DNA of 64,000 nt, from the NCBI GenBank assembly GCA_004794785.1, contig SJOL01005777.1, forward strand, positions 106,164 through 170,163, given 5' to 3'. Positions 52,401 to 62,378 of the stretch are shown in pieces (the first letter of the stretch is position 1; each line of letters starts with the position of its first letter). The DNA is from Opisthorchis felineus (taxonomy: Eukaryota > Platyhelminthes > Trematoda > Opisthorchiida > Opisthorchiidae). The notes beneath the pieces are model-generated. The model worked only from the letters and a program-made list of their open reading frames with translations, was not told the origin of the DNA and did no database searches. The position numbers and the translations under genes are program-made.

Positions 52401-52679
52401 AGGATTTTCCTGAAATTTCCAGATAACATTTAGGTTGCAATGATCAACTATAAACCTGTGGTGAAATCGACTGGGATTTTTTCGGTTTTCCGCTATCACA
52501 GCCACCAGCAAGGTTATGCGCCTAAACTCACACTTCACTGCAACTAGGGCATCATTATGCCCAAAAATATTTTGTACTCTTACATGTTTCAAGACTATTC
52601 CCTTAATATTTTCCGTCTGTTACCACAGCTTTTGAAGCTGTCAGTTACAGTGATCAATTTCTGCTTCGAAGGGATATGA
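28448..52679 (+). CDS. Tetraspanin B, complete gene with eight coding exons (270 aa predicted)
   Basis: Exons are 28448-28501, 33988-34147, 39060-39160, 42392-42466, 43589-43681, 46788-46881, 50135-50319 and 52629-52679 (TGA 52677-52679). All introns are GT-AG (donors GTGAGT, GTAAGT, GTAAGT, GTGAGT, GTATGT, GTAGGT, GTGAGT) and every phase matches, giving one open frame. Domains: TM1 about residues 9-33 ([10 protein letters not shown] / [15 protein letters not shown]), small loop 34-71, TM2 about 73-97, TM3 about 106-126, large loop 131-237, TM4 about 238-266. The large loop has CCG at 164-166, PISCC at 197-201, C213 and C228, the six-cysteine set. It also has an NSS sequon. The inner loop lacks the usual TM2-adjacent cysteines. 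The tail is very short (FEGI), and Lys257 lies within TM4. An AATAAA at 52853-52858 is a likely poly(A) signal. Length is typical for the family (about 220-300 aa). Its role as a membrane-domain organiser is family knowledge. Confidence 0.93.
28502..33987 (+). other. Intron 1 of tetraspanin B
   Basis: About 5.5 kb with no supportable gene. Short open frames (31796-32098 plus, 31027-31329 minus) have no recognisable domain. The intron splits TM1 after residue 18. Confidence 0.6.
39241..39292. repeat. Imperfect TTATTAG-type microsatellite
   Basis: About 50 bases of AGTTATT/TTATTAG units with small interruptions, in intron 3 of tetraspanin B just downstream of the TM2 exon. Confidence 0.6.
41636..41663. 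repeat. TA then GA dinucleotide tract
   Basis: A short TA run (ATATATATATGT) is followed directly by AGAGAGAGAGAGAG. It lies in intron 3 of tetraspanin B. Confidence 0.7.
46882..52628 (+). other. Introns 6 and 7 of tetraspanin B
   Basis: Apart from exon 7 at 50135-50319, no gene is supported. Much of it aligns with introns of tetraspanin A (239-3472 and 3658-7974). A minus-strand frame of 124 codons at 51854-52228 contains an IDSGAQV string, considered under findings. Confidence 0.5.
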
Positions 52680-55312
52680 AAAATTGTGTGCAGGACTAAA
52701 CATCTGACAATTCACCATTCCGCCTCATCCCATGCTGGGTTCGCATGTCTTGTAAACATTTTCAGCTGCCTTTAAAAAGGTTGAAACTGAATTTTATGAA
52801 TAACGCTTGATTTGTATTACAGCAAACTTGACACTTTGTGGAACAGCTGCGAAATAAAAGGTCACTGTTCGATTTCCGAAAACTTATCTTTTGCTTTTCA
52901 TGCACGAGTGTTAGAAGTCTTTTCCTCTTTACGTAAAATATTCATCATAGAGTAGGACAGTAAGTGTGGTTCCGGACAGTGTGACTGTGATTAATTTTGG
53001 TAGGTGATAATCACCCACCTTTACGTCATCATCGCCTCAGCATTAGCTGAGTTGAAAATGTGTACATCAATAAATGTTTTAAAACGCTACCCCTTAAATA
53101 TTCTTTGCACGATGGGGAGGCCGGTAAAGTTAGTGGAAATTTTTTGTGCCTTTCATTTCCATAATTCCGGCGTAGGGTGTACAATGAGCCATCCAGAAGC
53201 TTCCTTACATCTGGTTGGTTTCATCAGGGTTGTCTACACTCTCATTAATTGTTCACTTTTGAATTGATGTTCTCGTGGAGAGACACCACAAGCGACCAGA
53301 CAGAGGCAAGTAAATTTGAACCATGCGCAAATGTATTTTTCGTGGCTGACGATTATTTGTCCGCGCAAAATCATTTCAACAGAATATCGGAGGTGATCCT
53401 TTGTTTCAACTGGTGCTTTCACCTTTAAAGTGCAAATCCTATTTTAAGCTTTCCATTCCGCCTGTGCTTTTCTGAAACACCAGCAAAGAGACTTGAGTTT
53501 GCTAATCAGCTCGCATACCTCAAAAGTTGCGTAAGCCGTCTTCATACCGTAACAAATAAAGTTGGTGCACGGGTGCTCAAAGCACGAGAAGCGCTCTTTT
53601 ATGGCACCGGAGATGCATTTCGGTGGAACTCAAGGGTAGTAACCGTAAGAGCGAGCACATTTTTTGTTAGGCCACTAATTTCGGAACCCGATTTGTCTTC
53701 AAATGTCTGGTCGCTGATGCCTCTGCAGCATAGGAATAGTTGGCTGGCTGCAGCCAGTATCCTAAAAAGTGGTGTGAAATCGGTTTCTTCTTAATGAAAT
53801 GGAATTGTTTGATAACCAAGAAAACACTTTTGGTTGAAGTGGTCGGGGGTTGCGCTGCGTGTGTCCAACCAAAATCTATCGAACAAAGCGCTTTTTTCTG
53901 TTTCAAGTGAGTGTTAGTGAAAGGTTCGTGGAAGACAAGTCTTGGCATGGTAACGTGAATCGAAAGCGGTGGCTGACAAGCTGAATGCTGCGGAACCTTC
54001 GCACCTTCCGGGGCTCAGCCAAGTGTCCCTGCTCGCAGGTGGGTTGCAATCCTGGATGACATGCCACAAAACCACTCCATTTGGCCTGCACGCTGTTATT
54101 TATTTAGGAAAATGATTCCTGTAAAATGATTCAAACAATCCACTATGACGGTAGACTCTAAAATCCCTTCGCAGTATAAGAAGAAAAGGCTTATCGAACA
54201 GCTTGTTTCGTAGGAGTGGTTTGTCATACTAGTCAAAGCCAAATAGAAACCCTCTGGAGAATTTGATAATCGGTTGCTCTTGCAGATAGCGATCGCGCAG
54301 CTAGATGCTTTACACACACTCAGTACAATAAAATAAGTTGGTCGTTACCGCCGGACAAATTACTAGGAGATTCACAGCCGCCTTACAGTCGGGGAAGAGA
54401 TAACCAACGAAAATATCAACGCGCTCCTAGACAGTATATGTTTCCTGTGCCACCTACGTGTAGCAAATGATAGGAAATCTAACACTGCAGATTGCATTGC
54501 AGTTATAACTTTCCATCTATATTTTTCTAGCTTCCTTATACACTGGCTTAACGTAACTGGTTGACCATCTGCTATTTTTCGGTGAACGTAGTAGACAACT
54601 GGATGATCATTGTATCTTTGCGGAAAACGTAAATTTATGGAGGAATTGATTGGTGGAGTGCAAGCGCCCTCCTATATTTCGTTGTGTTTTGATTTGCACT
54701 ATCCCAGAAGGGAAAGTATATCAACTCGGTTTCTTTCTACTCGTCTTCTCTGGCGCTGACTCAAACTAACGACCGTAGGAAAGAAAAAAATCCATTGTGC
54801 TAAACACCATTATTCCGGCTTCAGTAACCTACCGAATATTGTCTTTCCCAAATTTTGTTCAGACTTCTCCTCCTTTTGGAGAAGGCTTTCATTTCTCAGA
54901 TAGAATAACACAAGATTAGCCGCAGGAAAGTATTCGATATGAAATAGACTACGTTTGTCCGGTCCAGTAAGCTGTTGTCTTCGGGAATGTATGGCTGTTT
55001 ATGGGTAATGATAGATATCTGCCAAAATTACGTTAATAAGCCAAAACATTTCTGATGACATCTGCTCTCCAAAGTTCCAGAGCTTGATAGGTTACATGTA
55101 AAAATGAAGGCCAAATTTGATTGTGGTTGGACAAGATGTGGTTACAGGGGCAGATACTTTACCCATCAATGACTGCCGTGAACTACATTCATCAAGCATT
55201 ACACAAACGGCACTAAGAAATAGATATATCCTTCGCAAGTAAGCTGTCAACACCGAGGTTAACCGCCTTGTACGTTTGAAATGCATAGATTGACCTACTC
55301 TACCTAGCATAG
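52680..55312. other. Intergenic region right of tetraspanin B
   Basis: It holds the 3' UTR of B (AATAAA at 52853-52858) and blocks shared with 8100-9960. The shared block at 52975-53130 reads through an open frame (53004-53267) preceded by AG, but the corresponding residues in the left copy are not conserved in a protein-like way. From about 54490 the sequence has no counterpart in the left copy. Confidence 0.4.
52853..52858 (+). terminator. Likely poly(A) signal of tetraspanin B
   Basis: AATAAA lies 174 bases after the stop codon. At the equivalent place in tetraspanin A (8172) the sequence is AATATAAA. Confidence 0.5.
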
Positions 55313-56057
55313 TCTACAGGAACAATTTCGACAGTATTGCATCTGCTGACCAAGAAGAACTTTATGAAGGACTCATTTGTACGCTCCAGGAGATTACAAA
55401 TGGTTATTCGAGAGCAGAATTGGTCGCATTCGCAGAGGTAATCTAATTTTATACAAGCGGTGGTTGAGCCTCACTAGGTAGTTGTAGTGCTGTTTTATTG
55501 CTTATTGTACATTTCGTAATTTCACAACTTTTAGCTAGCGTCAACTAATTGCTGGCTCAACATGGTGTGTATGAGTGCAACCGATTTACTTATCTTAGTG
55601 AATGCACACCTGGGCTTGTAGATAAAGCCTCTCAGATGAATCAGTAATTCAAGCTTGCGGAGTTTTCTTCATTGTAATGAACAAATATGTGTGTTAATTT
55701 TAAATAAGTCACTTTTTACGAGCCCCTCTATCCTTGGTAAAAAAATTACAGGACGTTTTCACGGGTGTGTGTATAACTGGCTAACGTTTTCAGCACTTAT
55801 TCTTAAAATTCTTTGCAACTTAGTTCGTTCCGAGATGTTCCTACAAACGAGTCTTGGTAGTGGTCGCGAGTTTGCTTCATTGTATATTGACGCACATGCA
55901 TCCCGCAGAGCGTGCGACACCCTCATGGCTGTCGATTCAGTATTATGTTGGTTGTTCAGAGGGCCTTCCACTTCTTGTAACGAGTTACGCAATTCTGTGG
56001 GGCGACACCAGGCAATCCGCTACTTCTGCGCTGATGGTTCGAGGAAATTTAAACAAG
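55313..56057 (+). CDS. Two candidate exons of an unidentified membrane protein
   Basis: A first candidate exon, 55313-55437, follows AG at 55311-55312 and ends at donor GTAATC. It reads 41 codons with two leading bases and contains DQEELYEGLICTLQEITNG and ELVAFAE, an acidic, helix-like stretch. A second, 55824-56057, follows AG at 55822-55823 and ends at donor GTAGGA. It reads 78 codons and starts in the phase the first exon leaves. It has one hydrophobic helix (RVLVVVASLLHCIL) and another (GLPLLVTSYAIL) with a WLSIQYYVG stretch between. I cannot name the family. The piece lies in the segment present only in the right duplication copy. Caution: other frames are also open across 55824-56057, on both strands, and no upstream exon was found. 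Confidence 0.4.
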
Positions 56058-57668
56058 GTAGGAGGTCAAACTGATAAATGAGGTCTTTGACAACGCGTAC
56101 GCCAACGTCCCTATGCGTCATTCAACCCAAAGTATGCCGCGGTGTCAGGATTAAGGTTTCATGAAATTGTGTGTTGCCGCATGAAGCTGAAAGGGTGGTT
56201 CTGCTGGGGATATTTTGACCGTAAAATGCATTAGGATGTCCATGATCCGCAGTGTTGAAAATTACGATGTTTTTACTATTGTTGCTTGAATGGCTAGTCC
56301 TGGCTTGGAATTACAAGATACTCCTCTGCGACTGAAATATTGGAATTTAAGTACTTCGGTAAACAAATATGGAGAACTTCTTGCATCAACCGCCTTCAAA
56401 AAATGGCAATGTTAGAAATAAGTGGCGTAGCTGAACTTAAATCATGACCACTGATTATCACCTCTGTAGTTTTTGTCAATTTTTTGTAAAGTGTGAAACC
56501 AGAGCGTTTTCCTCCAACAGGAAGTATTAAAGCAATGACCAGGATGGTAATCAGACGCATAAAAGGCACTGTTTACTATCTACTCGACTGAATTTTTTTC
56601 TCTAATCCGGCCTATTAACAAGCAAGCAAAACGAAACAAGTTTACATCTCACATCCCAACGCAATTTCCTGAGCCGGTGACACTCAGTTTTCACTATCTT
56701 TGCTACATGATACTTTCGCCGTCAAATATATTATAAGGTTACCCTGTTGTTCCGTGGTCAATTACTGTGTTACAGGAATTTCAGCAACACGTATTTACAT
56801 TCAGCCAAATTGTTTATGCTTCTTTGTGGTAGGAAATGCTAAGAGATGAGTCTAGTTTATGCGGAAATGCTCCGAAGCATCTTATAGCAGTTTCGTACTT
56901 ACTTGGAACGTACTTGTCATCACTTTTCATGGAGCTTCGAACTCGAAACCCGCCAGCGAGTAGTTGACAGTTAAATCTATCGGCGACAACCGCCTGATAA
57001 GCAGTACGATTCACGCGCACATAGAGAGAATATAGTGACAGTCCGCATTTAATCACATATTTGTGTCGACTCCCAGCTTGTACGGGTGTTCTCATGATAA
57101 GGAACGGCTTTTTCTGCCTGGGGATTCCTCCCATGATTGAAATCGTACGGCGAACAGTTTAGGTCTTTTCATTGCAAGCGCATTTTGGATGGAGTTTTCG
57201 TAAAGTCACCGATATCTGGCTGCACGGTGAAGAGATCTGATTGATATGAGTATTCACTTTTGCCGGATCACATAAGGTTAGTGTTCGTGAACCACGGGCA
57301 TCTCATTCTCCCATTTGGATGTGCTTGTCACAAGACAAAGAGAGATCAAAGTATGAGGCCCCTATGACTGGCTTTCCTCCAAATATTATTTAACCAGAAG
57401 TGTTTCTGAATCACTGTCTCTACACGCCTTTTTGCGTCAGAATAAACGCACCTTATCAAGTTTAGTACAAGTTTTAAATAATGATCCTGTTTCCAAAAAA
57501 AATCCCGGCTGCAGTCACAAATCACTGGCTGCGCGAATCAAGGGCACACGAGAATATATGCGTCGAAACATGAGGTATTAGCATCAACATAGAAAAGGGC
57601 GAAATAAAAATCACTAAGATTTGCCAAGTTCTTGGAAAATGTTGTCACCATCACGTTTGCACGCAAAA

Positions 57669-60600
57669 TCAAAAACGTGTAAGTCCCTTTAGTTCAACCG
57701 TGTACGGCAACTTATACGGATGTGGAGAGGCATCAGTATAAATTACGGGCTGGCGGTTCGTGTACGAATCATCCTTGGACGCGTAACAAAGAAGAATTAT
57801 TGTCAATATGAACGCCACAAGCTGTGAAGCGAGAAAAAAAGGAACGAAAGCTTTTGAACAATATCGAATGTGTTGGGATATCTTTTTCCATACCGCTGCG
57901 CTTATGGAAAACCAAATTGGTTTTAGCACTGAGCGAGCAATGGTACAAACCTTGAACGTACAAAAGGACAAAATATCACGACAGCCGACCTTTATCTTAT
58001 CAAAATGAATTATTTTTTAATCGATCCGTGAACTTCAACAATCATTCGTCTACACACTGGTTACTGTTTGAAAGTTGGACACAAGATGCCTGGAACTGCA
58101 CAAGATATTTATAATTAAGAAAGGCAGCTATGGCCCTCAGAAATGTTTTATTCGTTTGCTGTTCTGCAAGGCTTTTTGCATTAATCGCATAGCCCGATGA
58201 GTATTTGTGTGTACAACTTGCCAGCACTGGTTTTGATAATTACTTATTCCGTCTGCATCGCAAAATTGTTCATAGGTGATGTTTTAGATTGGCTGTGAAA
58301 TGGCAGTGGAAACGCTGATATTAACGCAATAGAAGTCCTAGGTTGTTCATCATTCCAAGTCTATCCTGGATTTCCACCCAGATGGGAACAGATATGAGGT
58401 TACACAACAGTGATGGGCATATCCAGATTCTAAGCCTCCCCCCTGTGACATCCGTCGCTTACACGGTGACAATGGCAAAGTCCATTATCACTTGTCATCT
58501 GTCGTATTTGTCATCTTATTAGCTGGAAAGCTGGTTTGAGCTGCTGTCATCTTACGCACTGTTACGTATCTGGTAACTCACCACACTTATGTTTCGGTTT
58601 TAAGGACAACACAATTTTCCGTACTCGTTCTGCTCTGTCCTATCACCTGCCATTGGATTATTGCTCGCCTGCTTTTGGGTGTTTCTTGCACGAAGTTTCC
58701 TGGTCATATTAGCACTTGTAGTAACGGACACTTAGTAGTATAAGATCTGTTCAGCATGTCTCTATAGGGAGTGACAACGACGAATAAGTCTAAGGATCCG
58801 AAAACGGTACTAACTTTTATACCCGCGACAAATCCATTGCCCAGAGCACACACGGCAGCAGCTGACACCAGGTAGGTTACTGTGTGACCAAATTTTCATC
58901 ACAAATGTTACCTTTTGCAGTTCGAAATGCAGACCGGTTGTCACGGTCTTATCATTGACATATACGGATCATACTTTTCAACTGATTCCTCCATTCCATC
59001 GACTGTTGCGACCACAGTGTACACACACTACATTTTTAATGCCAATCGTCTCCAAATTGAGAGGAATTTAGTTTTTAGCCCAACGCTTCTTGCCCCTAAA
59101 ACAGTCTTATGATTTTCCCAAAAATCTAAAAATCGTATCTCTTGACTTGGCAAAACCTCAACTCTCGTACTGGCTCAGTCGTGCATGTCTCTGCAATTTT
59201 GAGAAAATAACTGAATACAAAAGCACGCCCTCTAAGTTTGTTTCGTTTAAACCAAGTTATTTACTTTGAGTTCCTTACTGCTATCATCGATCCGGGGGAA
59301 GGATAGCTTCGTGAGTAAAAAAGTTGTTCAACAATCCAGTATACATGTAAAAGGCCGATCATGCTAGGATCTTACAGATGCGGTTGGCCAAAATTTCCTT
59401 TTTTATTTCCTTCAATCTGATGATGATCCCAATTTATTAGCCACAAGGCTCGGTCTTGCATTAAATCAGAAGCCGGCGCGTTTAGTCCCGTAACAAAATG
59501 AACATCCATTATACAACCATTGTTACTTGAAGCCCATTGGACGCCGCTAAATGAACCAAGTTGAATCGATGCTTGCTTCCTTATCCGATGATATTTCTTT
59601 ACCCTCAAACTTTGCTGAATCTAAGTCCATCCACCGGTCACTCACACTTGATTCTTAGTTTGTTTTAAAACCATTTTTTTCCATTTGAGATATCAAATTT
59701 GTTTACATTTTGCTTTCCTAAATACTCCTCTTCTCGGCTTCTATCGCCCTAGAGTTTCTAGGACCCTTCATCGTGGTACACCGGTGTTATATTCTGTGTG
59801 AAGCTTCCTCTACGTATGTTGATCCAGTGGGAAATTCGGAGTCCCATTGACATTTCTACTTTAACCAAAATTCCCCCTGCATCGTTCACAAAAGTCATAC
59901 TTTCGACAAGAGAACAAGTACTTTTACTTTGCTTTCCTTTCTTAGGTCCTACTCATATTTTGCTTCAGTTAGCCGCAGGAAATCTCAGTCCACCTGAAAT
60001 ACGTTTTATTGCATTTTCTCTGTAGGTGCATGTCCCTTAAATTCACTCCGTCTTCTGTTCTTGAAACTTTTAAGGACCGCATTAATGGTTGTTTACTCAA
60101 ACTTTCCCGACGCCTGGCAATCTTGATATATTTATACATTGTCCACTCTCCTTGATATTCAGTCTTCCAACTCTCTGCAAATTCAACCTTTTAGAAACAA
60201 AATGTAACCCTGATCCATTATTCTTTCGGATGGGAATGTTTACTGCTAGTATGGTTCTCTTCCTTGAAATAATTTCCGAGTAAAGGGTATATGGTATAAT
60301 CTTTGGCGACGGGAAATTTTGCAGCGAGGCTGGTTATCAGCGTGCAGCCGCAGAGTGGAGGATGTAGACTTGGCGGGCTTACATTAAGTTCCTCTCGGAG
60401 AAGTCGCTTGCCAACAAAAATAGGCAGGCGTGCACAGCAAAACTAGCATTCTCCCCGATCGAACATTTCGTCCTCCGATCGAACGTTGTTTTAGGCACAT
60501 CAAAGAACTTTGCAACTACGGAATTCCTGGGTTTGAATAAGCCAAAAAGGTCATTGGAACACAGCAGACCTCCTTGTATCAGTCTCATGAACTAGCGTAT

Positions 60601-62053
60601 TTGGGCTTTGCGCGTGCATTTGTGTCAGTTTGCTGAAACATAAAGGACGATTACTGTTCGATTTAACAAGATGTCTAAGATTTGATAACTTCGTCATAAG
60701 ACCAAAAAAGAATATTCTATTCATTGACCTATGAGTTCTCCTAGAGTTGGTAGTCCCCATTGTAGGATGAAATTTAAAGTGTCCTTAAATTAAGTGAACA
60801 AGTTGACAAACGGATGTATTTCAAGAACGACAAAATCTCTTCCGCGTAACGCATGAATCGGTTAGTTCGAACAAAAATTGGTGCTTCCGCTAATGAGTTA
60901 CTCTCTAGTTCCTTCAAACTACCAATCCGAAATCAGCGGATTGAACTACATGGTCCCAAAGTTTTCACATCAGTTGAAACATAAACACCGCGAATAGGAA
61001 ACTCACTTAAAATTCCTAAAACGATTAAGGCCACTTAGATATAGTTTGTGTGCCTGCAACCTAGTCACGTGCTGAAGCACGGTGGATTTCTTTGCCCATT
61101 TTCGAAGGGTTAAATCGCCGCCCCAGCTAAACAACCGTCGGGATTTTCCGAACACCTGAGAGCCTAACAGTAAGTTTTAATAATGATTCCCACTGATGGT
61201 GAGTAATAGTCATGCAATATCCGACTGATGGTGAATGCTGATCAACTTTTGCATTGCGTTTCAGTAGATGTAGTGGGTAATTTACTGAAACTCTTCACAC
61301 CACTTTGTACACAAAATATTTCTTTGGAATTTGAAGAAGCCGTCTGTAGACAACTTGCCTGAAAGTTCAGTGTGAAAAACGCGCCAGCCTATGATTTAAT
61401 GACGAAAGCTGTAGAGTAAATAATCTATCAAGTTACTAGTTTACCCATGTGAGTGGCAGGTTGTTTATTTCACGTCTGATGGAAATTTTGGCTCATAGCT
61501 AATAATCTATCCAGCTAGTTGGCGTCTCAAATAATTGAATCGAATGCGATTTAAACCTTCCTAGATGTTTTCCAGGCCACGAGTTCCAGTTGGATTTTAC
61601 AACAAACGGTCTGTTGCACATACGTGATGGGGTATCAGCAACCACAATGCGTACATTGGCCCAAGAAGATATTACTGAGTAGCGTGAGCAACATGTGCTT
61701 CTCAGATGGCATAGCTGAAAATGAGAACTTCTCGCAGCAGCCGCCGAATACCATGGGCTAACCGGAGACGCTAATCTTTGTGGAGCGGTGTTATTTAGGC
61801 CTCAAAAAACAACAAAAATTTAAAAAAATGTACTGCTCTACGTAATCTGGAGATGAATCCCCATAGACTTTCTGTCATGAACTAAGGGCAAATCGTTTTG
61901 CGGTTTCGCTAATTGTGAAAGTAACTCGTAATTCCTAACAGACGCTTGGAGTATCACCAAACAGGGCTTCTTCCAGCCTCGACAATGTTTCCTCGCCTTT
62001 ACCTCAAAAAATTCATATGCATACATACATACATACATACATACATACATACA

Positions 62054-62086
<33 letters not shown>

Positions 62087-62378
62087 GTACGCAATTCACT
62101 TCACAGGTACCGATGATCAGATGCTAAATTTTCTTGCACATTACCTGCAAACCTAGGTTGATGCATGGGCAAACAACTAATTTATCTACTCACCGCGACA
62201 ATGGGAATCACCAAGGAGCTCAGAGCTACGAGCATGACCGGTTTCTTGAAACTATCATGCAGTCCCTCGTTGCAACCTTTGAGATAGTTGCTGTTTACTT
62301 CCGAGAACACTTGAGGACAATCTTGTGCACCCTCTCCGATGTGTCCTTTCTTGCAGCAGGGTACGGGATACTGGATTG
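57669..62378 (-). CDS. Tetraspanin C, last two coding exons (minus strand, 5' part beyond window)
   Basis: The penultimate exon is 62378-62194. It follows a TTTATTTTTAG acceptor and has donor GTGAGT at 62193. Its 185 bases have the same length and phase as the equivalent exons of tetraspanins A and B. It encodes IQYPVPCCKKG, QDCPQVFSEVNSN, YLKGCNEGL and the first half of TM4 (…VMLVALSSLVIPIVA). The last exon is 57821-57669. It follows a TTTTTTCTCGCTTCACAG acceptor, completes TM4 (LVAFILTIILLCYASKDD) and adds a tail of roughly 30 residues rich in Tyr and Pro to a TGA at 57671-57669. Joined, the frame is open and the cysteine pattern is tetraspanin. The CCG exon should lie a few kb further right, off the window. 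The tail is 17 residues longer than in A'. It is convergent with tetraspanin B. Confidence 0.87.
57822..62193 (-). other. Last intron of tetraspanin C
   Basis: About 4.4 kb. Its left end aligns with 11101-11540. A 15-unit ATAC microsatellite lies at 62021-62080. On the plus strand, 58768-59071 can be read as two small exons (see findings). No other supportable feature; open frames at 59372-59608, 60379-60588 and 60551-60760 (minus) and 59798-60025 (plus) match nothing I know. Confidence 0.5.
62021..62080. repeat. ATAC tetranucleotide microsatellite (15 units)
   Basis: Fifteen perfect ATAC units, followed by ATATATGTAC. On the minus strand this produces a meaningless MYVC-repeat open frame. 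Confidence 0.95.

Larger units (their letters stand above)
46650..58240. repeat. Segmental duplication, right copy (ends of tetraspanins B and C)
   Basis: Counterpart of 1-11540. It lacks the retrotransposon found at 3950-6075 and the short repeats found in the left copy near 3036 and 9500. It carries a private segment at about 54490-56930. Coding exons look about four-fifths identical to the left copy by eye and the introns less, so the duplication is old enough for clear paralog divergence. Confidence 0.85.

Noticed and set aside
53004..53267. Open frame after AG at 53002-53003 as the last exon of tetraspanin B (VIITHLYVIIASALAEL…).
   Set aside because: The exon at 52629-52679 fits better: strong acceptor, phase 0, TM4 completion, short tail, and a counterpart in tetraspanin A with protein-like conservation. 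At 8336 the equivalent residues are not hydrophobic.
61838..62074. Minus-strand ORF starting with repeated MYVC.
   Set aside because: It is the translation of the ATAC microsatellite.
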